This document shows positions 41,554 to 50,145 of a stretch of 64,000 nucleotides of DNA, piece after piece (the stretch's first letter is position 1; each line of letters starts with the position of its first letter). This stretch comes from Cnuella takakiae (GTDB lineage: Bacteria > Bacteroidota > Bacteroidia > Chitinophagales > Chitinophagaceae), in contig NZ_MTFE01000010.1 in NCBI RefSeq assembly GCF_001953305.1, positions 2,513,716-2,577,715 on the forward strand, given 5' to 3'. The notes beneath the pieces were generated by a model. The model was not told the DNA's origin and did no database searches. It was given only the letters and a program-made list of their open reading frames with translations. Both the position numbers and the translations under genes were made by a program.

Positions 41554-41910
41554 ATGAAAAAACTCTTTTTCTCCCTGCTTGCCCTAGCCTGGTTTGCAGT
41601 AGGCCAGGCACAAACGAAGGCGGTACTGACAACCAAAATATCTACTCCTTCTGTTCAATGCGAAATGTGCAAGAAGAAAATCGAAACTTATCTCAAAAGG
41701 TATGATGGGGTGAGTCTGGTTAATGTAAACGTCAAAAAGAAAGAAACAACTGTAAAGTACCTGACCGACCGGATCAACGAAGAAGAAATTAAAACGGCCA
41801 TCGCCAATGCAGGGTATGATGCCGGTGATGTAACAGCAAATCCTGACTCTTACAAGCGATTACCTGTTTGTTGTAAAAAGCCTGAAGACGGGGGAGGTAT
41901 GAAAGAATAA
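41554..41910 (+). CDS. secreted HMA-domain (CxxC) metal-binding protein
   Basis: 118 residues: signal peptide ending VGQAQ, then a ferredoxin-like heavy-metal-associated domain with CEMC in place of the usual xCxxC loop (VQCEMCKKKIETYLKRYDGV), and a C-terminal tail with a second Cys pair (PVCCKKPEDGG). Probably a periplasmic copper- or other metal-binding protein; no metal transporter is adjacent. Confidence 0.85.
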   Translation: MKKLFFSLLALAWFAVGQAQTKAVLTTKISTPSVQCEMCKKKIETYLKRYDGVSLVNVNVKKKETTVKYLTDRINEEEIKTAIANAGYDAGDVTANPDSYKRLPVCCKKPEDGGGMKE

Positions 41911-41911
41911 T

Positions 41912-41942
41912 AAAAAAACCAGCCAAAATGGCTGGTTTTTTT
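41912..41942. terminator. bidirectional terminator between convergent genes
   Basis: AAAAAAACCAGCC, AAAAT loop, GGCTGGTTTTTTT; serves the HMA gene and the LEA-2-like gene. Confidence 0.92.
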
Positions 41943-41953
41943 ATGTGGTTTAT

Positions 41954-42412
41954 TTACAGGTTCAGGTCAAGCTTATGTTTCCCCTGGTACTTAATGTCTT
42001 TACTTACAAAGATTCCCCCTTTCCCAACTCTAACCGACCCATCAGCCCGCACCAGTATTTCTTTATTTAGAATATCACTCGCCTTTAGTTTCAGTGCTTT
42101 TGCAATTGGTACACTCCCCTCAAGCGGTATAGCAAATTCTGCATTTTTTTTGACCTCCACACCTGTCGGCTGTGTAAACTGTCCTATATAGGTCGAATCA
42201 AAATAGACATTTACCGCACCTTCTTTAACATTAACGCCAAAGCCATTAGGGTTAAAATACACAACGCTGATTCCAATCCTGGCTTCCTGAAGTCCCAGGC
42301 TCTTTACCTTAAAATCTGAAATGCGCCGAAACTCTGGCTCTTTGACCTTGGTACATCCAATCAATAAGAACAAAGAAAAAGAAAGTAACGTTATGTTGAA
42401 TGCTTTTACCAT
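41954..42412 (-). CDS. LEA type 2 (WHy-like) lipoprotein
   Basis: 152 residues: lipoprotein signal with lipobox LLIGC, then one LEA-14/WHy beta-sandwich (GISVVYFNPNGFGVNVKEG, VNVYFDSTYIGQFTQPTG, EFAIPLEGSVPIAK). Found singly in many Bacteroidota envelopes; function unknown. The gene is lower in GC than its neighbours and borders the AT-rich island. Confidence 0.8.
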   Translation of the reverse strand: MVKAFNITLLSFSLFLLIGCTKVKEPEFRRISDFKVKSLGLQEARIGISVVYFNPNGFGVNVKEGAVNVYFDSTYIGQFTQPTGVEVKKNAEFAIPLEGSVPIAKALKLKASDILNKEILVRADGSVRVGKGGIFVSKDIKYQGKHKLDLNL

Positions 42413-42418
42413 TGGCAT

Positions 42419-43080
42419 AAAGGTGTCAAAAACTGTGCATAATTGAACGCAAAAGGAAAAAAAATTTAAAAATTATTACTAAAAAAATTAGCAATAAACA
42501 TTATCTCAATGAATTAAATAATTGGCAATTTTTTTAGTGTTTCAAAACCTGATTATTTAATTAAAAAACAATTACTTATAAGCTTTAAATAATAAAATAA
42601 ATGAAGATATATAGGAATATTAAGGTCACAATATTTAGAGAGAAAAAAGGACATGTAAAATAATAGATTATGCGGTATAATTGATTGATTCATAAGGATT
42701 TGCAAGTTTTTGTCATTATTAGTGTATATAAAAAATAAAAAAGCAAAAATTTTTTGTTAATGTCAAAAAATTATAAACAGATAATTAATAAAAAATATTA
42801 TCAAATATGTTTTATGATATTTGTACACTTATTTATTTTAAGAAACCATATAAAATTTAATAAGATGACCTAACTAGCATTATTATTTTTACATCATACT
42901 CTAGAGTTGATCCATTTACCTACTTATATTTAATTGGATATATTTTTCTAAATCAATAAAGGATATAGATTGCTGCTTTTAGTTTTAACTTCTCTCAGTT
43001 CAGTTTGTGTTTTGTATTAATTTTTATCAGTTATTAGTTATTTTAATTTTATTATAGTTTGGGTGGGGTTTAAATTACCT
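42419..43080. other. AT-rich gene-free island
   Basis: About 660 bases with no open frame of note. Two lines counted by hand (42541-42600 and 42721-42780) contain only 8 and 9 G+C in 60 bases, against roughly half in flanking genes. No tRNA, repeat family or transposase remnant was recognised. Confidence 0.8.
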
Positions 43081-43490
43081 GTTAAGCGTGTAGGAAACAA
43101 CTTGTCGCAAGAGTGACCCTCTTTCCCAAAGGGCTCAATAAACCAAACAGGAATGGTTATGGGTGTTGTAAGAAGATTGGTGCTTTAAGCCAAATACCCT
43201 ATTTAGTAAGCAGGCTGTTCATTTTAAGTAAGAGCCCTGTTAAAATGGCAGGAATAAAAGGCAGGTATTACCTTGTTAATTAGTCAGGTACTAATACGAT
43301 ATAATAAGATTATAGAAGGGAGTGGGAAGCATTCAACGGTTCACCTGGCGGATGCTGGATGCTTCAACGATGTAGCTTCATTAAGTAGAACTCAGGTAGA
43401 ATTTATCAAAAGCGGGACTTAACCTGTTACTGGGCAGCTGCGGGAGCATGAAACAAAGTGTGCATTTAAAAGCCTGACTTTACCCAATAA
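43081..43490. other. non-coding stretch with several possible RNA helices
   Basis: Normal-composition sequence with no gene. Possible helices: CCTGTT with AACAGG enclosing a smaller hairpin (about 43077-43160), GTATTA-CCT with AGGTACTAATAC (about 43266-43297), and GAAGCAT with ATGCTTC (about 43328-43367). None matches an RNA family I know, and the flanking hairpin at 43493 belongs to the M56 gene. Confidence 0.3.
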
Positions 43491-43492
43491 AA

Positions 43493-43514
43493 AAAGACGG
43501 TAAGTACCGTCTTT
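43493..43514 (-). terminator. terminator after the M56 gene
   Basis: AAAGACGGTA, AG, TACCGTCTTT: ten perfect pairs; T-run follows on the minus strand. Confidence 0.9.
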
Positions 43515-43539
43515 GCAATATCCTGTGATCTTGATTGAT

Positions 43540-45198
43540 TTAAAACTTTACTACAGGTCTTATCCTGACTTCCTGCAGGCTATCCAATGACTGCTGAATG
43601 TGTTCTTGCAGGTTTGCTATCTGCCGCACGGAATAATCGGGTAAAACAGGGTTGCCATGTTGGTTTCTTTCCCTGTTCAGTTGGTTCAAAGCCATTTGCA
43701 AAGAATTCATCAGGCTATCCAGGCGCATCTGCTGCCGGGCATTTCCAAGATACTGGTTAATCTCATCCCAGTTGGTTTGGTGGTACCTGCTGGCCAGGTT
43801 ATCGGCCATTTGCTTCCAATTGATGGCGGCAAGTTGCTCCTGGTACTGCTGGTGTGCCTCTGCTTTCTCCTGTTCATTCAAGGCATCAGCCATCTGGGCT
43901 TCCATCTTCTCCCACTCCAAAGTAGCCAGCGCTTTTTGTGTAGTCATTACCGCCTCATTAACCTGTTCTTTTTCCTGGGCTGCCAACTGGTCCATAGGGG
44001 CTTCGGTATTTACAACCTGTACAATGGGCGGAGGAGGTGGCGCCATGGGTTGTAGTTCCGGATCAAGGAATATAGGTTCCGGAGGTGGGCTGTTCAGTGC
44101 AATAGTTTTTTGGTTGTTTTGTTTTTTAAATGGCTTTAGGGGAGCATCAGGGGCGAGCATTTCTTCGTCCTGGTGGGCCAGTCCAAAAGGATTGGCAAAG
44201 CCATCGAGCATTGAACTGCCCTTTTCTGCCCTTGATTGCTGCTTTATGACCAGCAAAGAGTGCAGGGCAAGCAGGCAAAGTGCCGAGGCCAAAAGCCCGG
44301 CAAAATGGGTGAATTTCAGGCGAGGGAGCTTGGCGGGCTGTCCTACGATTGCTTCAATCCGGTTGAGCAGCTGGCTTTTGCCTGTAGCTGCCAGTGCCAG
44401 TTGGGGCAGGGGAGCCGAAAGTTTTTCCAGGTGCAGCAAAGCGCTGGCATAAGCCAGCCGGTCGTAGCCAAACTGCAACACCATTTTATCGCAGCAGCCT
44501 TCGCGGCCGTCTTCGGCTACCCGCACAAAAAGCCGAACAAAAGGGTTGAAATAAAGCAGGGTGTGTACAATGCTGATCCCAATATTGACCAGGAAATCGA
44601 AGCGGCGGATATGGGCCAGCTCGTGCAGCAGGATGGCCTCCGCCTGTTGGGTGCTCAACTGGTTGAAGCTGGCAACGGGCAGCAAAATCAGGGGTTTGAA
44701 GTAACCAATGGTAAGAGGCGACTGTACCAACGCCGACAGGTAAACCTTTGCGGGTTTGCGCAAGCCCAGGTGGGCGCCAACCCTTTGAACAAAGAGCCGG
44801 TACTGTACCGGCGCCTTGGCCAGCTGGCTGCGGCGGAGGTGGTGAAGCAGGCGCCAGTTGTGCAGCAGCCTCGATACAGGGATGAACAAAACAACAATAT
44901 AGGCCAGGGAAGCGGCGGTGAGGGTAGCCGAAAACCAGGCCGTATCACTCAGCCTGCCCAAATTGAAGGGGGCGCTAACCTTAAGTGTGCCGGTGTAAAA
45001 TAAATAAAGGCTCCCGGCAAAACCAGCAAATGCCAGCGCAAGGGAACCCACAGCAGCCCGGTACTGAATACCCGGGCCCAAAGGCCGGAACCGCCGAGCC
45101 AATGCAAACAAACACCACAAAATCCCCACCTGCCAAAAACTGTTAAGGGTAGCCCATCCAAGGGCCTGCAGTAATGCCGATTGGCTGAAACCGGTCAT
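43540..45198 (-). CDS. M56-family (BlaR1-like) membrane metallopeptidase
   Basis: 552 residues. Four membrane segments in the first ~320 residues, with the zinc motif HELAH near residue 193 (ILLHELAHIRRFDFLVN) and downstream ED-CC region (RVAEDGREGCCDKMVLQFGY). After the last membrane helix comes a cytoplasm- or periplasm-facing tail with a polyproline stretch (PMAPPPPPIV) and a long Gln/Glu-rich coiled coil (about 400-540), instead of the penicillin-binding sensor domain of BlaR1. It follows blaI-type gene with one base between, so it should inactivate that repressor on an unknown signal. Confidence 0.9.
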   Translation of the reverse strand: MTGFSQSALLQALGWATLNSFWQVGILWCLFALARRFRPLGPGIQYRAAVGSLALAFAGFAGSLYLFYTGTLKVSAPFNLGRLSDTAWFSATLTAASLAYIVVLFIPVSRLLHNWRLLHHLRRSQLAKAPVQYRLFVQRVGAHLGLRKPAKVYLSALVQSPLTIGYFKPLILLPVASFNQLSTQQAEAILLHELAHIRRFDFLVNIGISIVHTLLYFNPFVRLFVRVAEDGREGCCDKMVLQFGYDRLAYASALLHLEKLSAPLPQLALAATGKSQLLNRIEAIVGQPAKLPRLKFTHFAGLLASALCLLALHSLLVIKQQSRAEKGSSMLDGFANPFGLAHQDEEMLAPDAPLKPFKKQNNQKTIALNSPPPEPIFLDPELQPMAPPPPPIVQVVNTEAPMDQLAAQEKEQVNEAVMTTQKALATLEWEKMEAQMADALNEQEKAEAHQQYQEQLAAINWKQMADNLASRYHQTNWDEINQYLGNARQQMRLDSLMNSLQMALNQLNRERNQHGNPVLPDYSVRQIANLQEHIQQSLDSLQEVRIRPVVKF

Positions 45199-45199
45199 G

Positions 45200-45583
45200 C
45201 TAATTCTTTTTGAGGTTATCCAAAAGCTTTTGAATCTGTTCCAGTTCTTCAGGGGTGGCTTTTGCCTCGGTATTGCCGAGGGCCTGAAGGATCAGCTGGG
45301 TGGAAGAGCCTCCAAACAGGGTATCGATCATTTTGCCCAAAATATGCTTCTGGGTCCTTTCTTTATTCACCGAGGCCTGGTACACATGGGTGCGCATGCT
45401 TTCATCGCGCTTAACCAATCCTTTTTCATGCATGATCTGCATCAGCTTGAGGGTAGTGGTATAGCCTACGTCCTTGGTTGCGCTCAGCGATTCGTGAACA
45501 TCCCGCACGGTGGCCAGTCCTTTCTCCCACAATATCTGCAGGATCTCCAATTCACTTTCCGTTGGTTTGATGTATTTGTTCAT
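45200..45583 (-). CDS. BlaI/MecI/CopY-family repressor
   Basis: 127-residue winged-helix repressor: PTESELEILQILWEKGLATV, recognition region GYTTTLKLMQIMHEKGLV and the dimerisation/cleavage region ASVNKERTQKHILGKMIDT. The cleavage-type site expected for M56 partners lies near the junction between these parts. It forms an operon with the M56 gene and likely represses itself at the dyad at 45609-45624. Confidence 0.93.
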   Translation of the reverse strand: MNKYIKPTESELEILQILWEKGLATVRDVHESLSATKDVGYTTTLKLMQIMHEKGLVKRDESMRTHVYQASVNKERTQKHILGKMIDTLFGGSSTQLILQALGNTEAKATPEELEQIQKLLDNLKKN

Positions 45584-45602
45584 GACCCGTGGTTTTGCCT
45601 TA

Positions 45603-45624
45603 CGAATATACGATTTGCTTCGTA
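45603..45624 (-). promoter_or_regulatory. -7 element and candidate BlaI operator
   Basis: Minus-strand TATATTCG (45603-45610) is a -7 match about 20 bases before the blaI-type ATG. Overlapping it is the dyad TACGA-N6-TCGTA (45609-45624). The overlap suits autorepression. Confidence 0.5.
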
Positions 45625-45681
45625 CGATGCTTAGGGTAAGTCCTTATTTATATTTTTTTAACATGCAACAGCCTGCATGCG

Positions 45682-46590
45682 CTATTTGAATGGTTGTGAC
45701 GAAGGAGTTGGTTCTTTTGTTACAGTAAAACGCTTTTTTCTTAAATCTTCCGCTGTTGCACCCAAACCATCGTGTCGCCAACCAGGAGGCGCCAGGAAGT
45801 AGCGGATGCCTGTTTTCAAGGAACCTGACCTGCGGGCCAGGGAAAAAAGCTCACCCCAGGTTTTGAAAGCCACCCTTATGGGATTGAAGGAACCAATATT
45901 GGTGGTGAGACCATAGGTTGGTTTTTCTTCCTCGGGCTGAAAAGTTTTGAAAAGCCGGTCCCAAATAATGAGCACACCGCCGTGGTTGCGGTCGAGGTAT
46001 TTGGCATCGCTGCCATGGTGTACGCGGTGGTGCGAGGGTGTATTGAAAAAGAATTCCAATGGGCGGGGCAGCCGGTCAATCCATTCGGTATGAATCCAGA
46101 ACTGGTAGATCAGGCTGATTTGCTGCATGAACAATACATAAATGGGCGGAAAGCCTGCCAGTGGCATCCAGGCCCAGAAAAGAAAGGCGCCGGTAAGGTT
46201 GCCGGTCCAGGTTTGCCGTAAAGCTGCTGCCAGGTTGTAGTGCTGGCTGGAATGGTGCACTACATGCGAAGCCCAAAACCAGCCCACCCGGTGGGAGCTG
46301 CGGTGAAACCAGTAGTAGGAAAAATCATCGGCAAAAAACAACAACACCCAAAACCACCAGGTGCCGGAGGCTAGGGTGAAAATGCGGTACTGGTATAAAA
46401 AGGAAAAAATTCCGAAGATGATGGCCTTGGTGATCAGCCCGGTGAGCACATTGCCAATGCCCAGGGCAAGGCTGCTCAGGGTGTCCCGGGTGTGGTACTG
46501 ATGTTTTTGCTCTCGGTAGGCCAAATAAGCCTCTATGCTCAGCAGCAAAACAAAAAAAGGGATGGCATAATATAATATGGCAGGCGGCAT
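45682..46590 (-). CDS. sterol desaturase / fatty acid hydroxylase family protein
   Basis: Integral membrane di-iron oxygenase of 302 residues. Several hydrophobic segments and the histidine boxes HRSSH, HVVHH and HHRVHH with HTEW, which bind the two irons. In bacteria such enzymes hydroxylate or desaturate lipids, carotenoids or ornithine lipids; the substrate cannot be told. The start at 46590 follows a perfect -7 element at 46594-46601 by three bases; an in-frame codon at 46665 would place the start before the promoter. Confidence 0.88.
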   Translation of the reverse strand: MPPAILYYAIPFFVLLLSIEAYLAYREQKHQYHTRDTLSSLALGIGNVLTGLITKAIIFGIFSFLYQYRIFTLASGTWWFWVLLFFADDFSYYWFHRSSHRVGWFWASHVVHHSSQHYNLAAALRQTWTGNLTGAFLFWAWMPLAGFPPIYVLFMQQISLIYQFWIHTEWIDRLPRPLEFFFNTPSHHRVHHGSDAKYLDRNHGGVLIIWDRLFKTFQPEEEKPTYGLTTNIGSFNPIRVAFKTWGELFSLARRSGSLKTGIRYFLAPPGWRHDGLGATAEDLRKKRFTVTKEPTPSSQPFK

Positions 46591-46593
46591 ATT

Positions 46594-46601
46594 CAAATGT
46601 A
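46594..46601 (-). promoter_or_regulatory. -7 element TACATTTG, leaderless hydroxylase promoter
   Basis: Minus-strand TACATTTG then AAT then ATG at 46590. Confidence 0.6.
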
Positions 46602-46793
46602 AAAAATACCAGGGGTTGAGTGGCTGTCCATAATAGGCGTGCTTTGTTTTGGGGCCTCTTGACAAAATATTTCAGTTGTCGTGCAATAAAAAATACTAAG
46701 CTGGGCAGGGCGGCTGTAGCATAGTATTTGTAAATGGCAATAGTCCCTGCAACAAACCGGATTTTTTTGTTAACCATAAAACACCCTTCGTGT

Positions 46794-47315
46794 ATGAAAC
46801 ACTTCCTGACCATTGGCGCTTTGAGCCTGGGCCTTTTATTGACCGCATGCGAAAAAGCAGACAATGATGAAGACAATGTCAGCGCACAGGACCGCAACTT
46901 TGTTGCCGAGATGACCCTCTCCAACCGTACCGAGATTGCCCTGAGCAACATGGCCCTTAACATGGCTACCAACGATTCAGTCCGCCAGTTTGCACAACAG
47001 ATGATAACTGAGCATACCGCTGCCGATGCGCAACTGGCCGACATTGCCGACGACCTCGACATCGACTTGCCTGCCGATTCGCTGAACGCAATGGGTACTA
47101 CCATGCGCACCACCCTGATGGGATTGAGTGGCCGTGCTTTCGATTCGGCTTATATCACCGGACAGGTACCTGCACACCAGGCTTCGCTGGCAATAGCCCA
47201 AACCGAAATCAACGCCGGAACCAGCGGACAGCTGCGCACTTTTGCCACCGATATGGCGCCCAAGATCCAGATGCACCTGGCCATGGCTGATTCCATTTCG
47301 ACTCGCTTCCGTTAA
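46794..47315 (+). CDS. DUF4142 lipoprotein
   Basis: 173 residues: lipoprotein signal MKHFLTIGALSLGLLLTAC, then the all-helical DUF4142 domain (RNFVAEMTLSNRTEIALSN, VRQFAQQMITEHTAADAQL), related to ferritin-like bundles. Periplasmic, function unknown. CCCTTCG lies three bases before the ATG and may be a weak form of the leaderless promoter. Confidence 0.88.
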   Translation: MKHFLTIGALSLGLLLTACEKADNDEDNVSAQDRNFVAEMTLSNRTEIALSNMALNMATNDSVRQFAQQMITEHTAADAQLADIADDLDIDLPADSLNAMGTTMRTTLMGLSGRAFDSAYITGQVPAHQASLAIAQTEINAGTSGQLRTFATDMAPKIQMHLAMADSISTRFR

Positions 47316-47346
47316 GATTTTTCAGGTGTATTGCACCGTAAAGATG

Positions 47347-47375
47347 GGCCGCACCCTAGGGTGTGGCCTTTTTTT
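47347..47375 (+). terminator. terminator after the DUF4142 gene
   Basis: GGCCGCACCC, TA, GGGTGTGGCC (one G-T pair) then T7. Confidence 0.88.
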
Positions 47376-47506
47376 ATGCCCTCTGTTACTAAAGCAAATA
47401 AAGGCTGCCTGTTGTGGCAGGGCGTTTTTATAGGGATCAATCTTTCCATTTGCTCCCTGGTTTTATACATTATATATGTAATACCTTGAACGGGTAAACC
47501 CCGCTT

Positions 47507-50086
47507 ATGGAATGGTATCAATACCCGGTACAGGATATCTGGAAAGCAATGGAATCAAGGCCCGAGGGTTTGGATGAAACAGCAGTACAGGAGCGCCTTG
47601 AACAGTATGGACCCAACAGGTTGCAAGAGGCCAAACGCAAATCGGTACTGGCCATGGTACTGGGACAGTTTAAAGATTTCATGATCATCGTGCTGCTGGC
47701 AGCAGCCTTTATTTCGGGTATCCTGGGCGATATTGCCGATACCATCGCCATCGTCCTGATTGTTTTGCTCAATGCTATTCTTGGATTTGTGCAGGAGTAC
47801 CGTGCTGAAAAAGCCATGCAGGCACTCCGGCACCTGGCCGTGGCTCACTGCCGGGTGTTGCGCGGTGGCAGGGTAGCCGATATTTCAGCCGATAACCTGG
47901 TTCCCGGTGATGTGGTGTTGCTGGAAGCCGGCGATGTGGTGCCCGCCGACCTCAGGCTGGTAGTTGCCAATGCCCTGAAAATTGAAGAAGCTTCCCTAAC
48001 CGGCGAGTCGGTGCCCAGCGATAAAGCAACTGAACCTTTGCCCGAAGACAATCTTCCTTTGGGCGACCGCAGCAATATGGCTTTCAAAAGCACCCATGTA
48101 ACTTTTGGAAAGGGCAGGGGGGTGGTCATTGCCACGGGCATGCAAACTGAACTGGGCCGCATCGCCTCCCTGCTGGAAGTACCCGAAGTGCAAACACCCC
48201 TGCAAAAACGCCTGGCTGAGCTGGGCCGCAAGCTGGCCTTTTTGGTTCTGGTGATCTGCGTGGTGGTTTTCCTGTTTGGTTTGTGGCGGGGCGAGCAACC
48301 CATTACCATGTTGCTGACGGCAATTTCCCTTGCAGTTGCAGCCATACCCGAAGCCCTGCCTTCGCTGGTTTCAATTTCACTGGCCATTGGCGCCCGCCGC
48401 ATGGCCCGCAAAAAAGCCCTGGTACGCAACCTGCCTGCAGTGGAAACCCTGGGTTCGGTCACTTATATCTGTACCGATAAAACAGGCACCCTCACGGAAA
48501 ACAAGATGACCGTGGAAATGATCTTTGCCGATGAAAGGGTGCTGGATAAAAATCAATGGGCCGGGCAAACACTAAGTGCAAGGGAACAGGACCTTTTAAT
48601 TGGAATGGCGCTCAATAATAATGTCAGCATCGGCAAGGATAACGAAGTAAACGGCGACCCAACCGAAGTGGCCTTATACCGGATGGCGCATTCTGTGGGC
48701 TTTGACAAGGAAAACCTGGAGCAACAATTTCTGCCCGTGGCAGAAATTCCTTTTGATTCGGACCGGAAATGTATGACCACCATTCATAAAGACGGTAATG
48801 GGTACCGGGTGCTGACAAAAGGGGCTGCCGATGTATTGTTGCAACAGGCAAAGACCGGGTCGGGTTTGGAAGGGTTCAGCCAGGAGTATGAAAAATTATT
48901 AGGAAATGGCTTGCGGGTGCTGGGCTTTGCCCAGAAATTCCTGGATGAGCTTCCTGTTAAAATCGACCCGGCAAGCATAGAAAAAGACCTGGCATTTATA
49001 GGGCTTGCCGGCATTATCGATCCACCGAGGGAAGAAGTAAAAGCCGCCATTGCCGAATGCACAGGTGCAGGCATCCGGCCGGTGATGATAACCGGTGACC
49101 ACCCGCTTACTGCCCACAACATTGGGGAGCGGTTGGGTATGGTTGGCCCCGGTGCGGCTGTGCTCACCGGCACCGACCTGTCGGGTATGAGTTCCGAAGA
49201 GTTGAAACAAAAAGTGCCCCAGGTACAGATCTATGCCCGGGTGTCGCCGGAACAAAAGCTGCATATTGTTTCGGCACTCCAGGCCAACAACCAGTTTGTG
49301 GCCATGACCGGCGATGGGGTAAATGATGCACCTTCCCTCAAACGCTCCGATATCGGCGTGGCCATGGGCATCACCGGTACGGAGGTATCCAAAGAAGCCG
49401 CCGACCTCATCCTGCTGGATGATAATTATGCCACCATTGTAAAAGCGGTGCGCAGCGGCAGGAGGATTTACGACAATATCCGCAAGTTCATCAAGTATGC
49501 CATGACCGGCAACACCGGTGAGATTTGGCTGATTTTTCTCGCGCCTTTTTTTAATCTGCCCATCCCGCTCTTACCCATACATATTTTATGGATCAACCTG
49601 GTGACCGATGGCCTTCCCGGGTTGGCGCTGGCTGCCGAGCCAGCCGAGCACAATATCATGCAACGGCCGCCCCGCCATCCGAAAGAGTCGGTATTTGCCG
49701 GCGGTATGGGATACCATATTATATGGGTAGGGCTGTTGCTGGGTTCGGTGAGTATCGCCACACAGGCTTTGTTCATCCACCAGGACAATTGGCAAACCAT
49801 GGTTTTTACAGTGCTTTGTTTTAGCCAGATGGGGCATGTTTTTGCCATCCGTTCCGATTATGCCTCGCTTTTTAAACAAGGTTTATTTTCCAATGCGCCC
49901 CTATTTTGGGCGGTGATGTTTACCCTTGGTTTGCAACTGGCAGTTATATATGTGCCCTTCCTGCAGCCGGTGTTTCATACCAGGCCGCTTAGCCTGAAAG
50001 AACTGGGAATTGCATTTGCATTATCGTCCATCGTCTTCTTTGCTGTGGAAATAGAAAAGGCGCTTAGGCGTGCCCGTAATAAGTAG
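47507..50086 (+). CDS. P2-type cation ATPase, probably Ca2+-exporting
   Basis: 859-residue P-type ATPase. Actuator TGES (LTGESVPSDKA), M4 PEALP, phosphorylation motif DKTGTLTENKMTV, hinge MTGDGVNDAPSLKRSDIGVAM, and ten membrane segments. Ca-site residues of SERCA are present at M4 (Glu of PEALP), M5 (Asn and Glu in GNTGEIW) and M6 (Asn and Asp in NLVTDGLPGLAL), so Ca2+ transport is likely; M4 has Ala where SERCA has Gly. The pfkB gene follows after 59 bases. Confidence 0.92.
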   Translation: MEWYQYPVQDIWKAMESRPEGLDETAVQERLEQYGPNRLQEAKRKSVLAMVLGQFKDFMIIVLLAAAFISGILGDIADTIAIVLIVLLNAILGFVQEYRAEKAMQALRHLAVAHCRVLRGGRVADISADNLVPGDVVLLEAGDVVPADLRLVVANALKIEEASLTGESVPSDKATEPLPEDNLPLGDRSNMAFKSTHVTFGKGRGVVIATGMQTELGRIASLLEVPEVQTPLQKRLAELGRKLAFLVLVICVVVFLFGLWRGEQPITMLLTAISLAVAAIPEALPSLVSISLAIGARRMARKKALVRNLPAVETLGSVTYICTDKTGTLTENKMTVEMIFADERVLDKNQWAGQTLSAREQDLLIGMALNNNVSIGKDNEVNGDPTEVALYRMAHSVGFDKENLEQQFLPVAEIPFDSDRKCMTTIHKDGNGYRVLTKGAADVLLQQAKTGSGLEGFSQEYEKLLGNGLRVLGFAQKFLDELPVKIDPASIEKDLAFIGLAGIIDPPREEVKAAIAECTGAGIRPVMITGDHPLTAHNIGERLGMVGPGAAVLTGTDLSGMSSEELKQKVPQVQIYARVSPEQKLHIVSALQANNQFVAMTGDGVNDAPSLKRSDIGVAMGITGTEVSKEAADLILLDDNYATIVKAVRSGRRIYDNIRKFIKYAMTGNTGEIWLIFLAPFFNLPIPLLPIHILWINLVTDGLPGLALAAEPAEHNIMQRPPRHPKESVFAGGMGYHIIWVGLLLGSVSIATQALFIHQDNWQTMVFTVLCFSQMGHVFAIRSDYASLFKQGLFSNAPLFWAVMFTLGLQLAVIYVPFLQPVFHTRPLSLKELGIAFALSSIVFFAVEIEKALRRARNK

Positions 50087-50145
50087 TAGCACCATCTTCT
50101 AAAATAGATCAGCCGGAAGGATCAGTATTAAAACAAACTTCGCAC

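Noticed and set aside
42419-43080. AT-rich island as a replication origin
   Set aside because: No DnaA boxes lie within it and no dnaA, dnaN or gidA-type gene is near.
45650-45681. Hairpin CATGCA-N6-TGCATG after the hydroxylase gene as a terminator
   Set aside because: On the strand of the gene it is followed by A residues rather than T, so it does not fit an intrinsic terminator.
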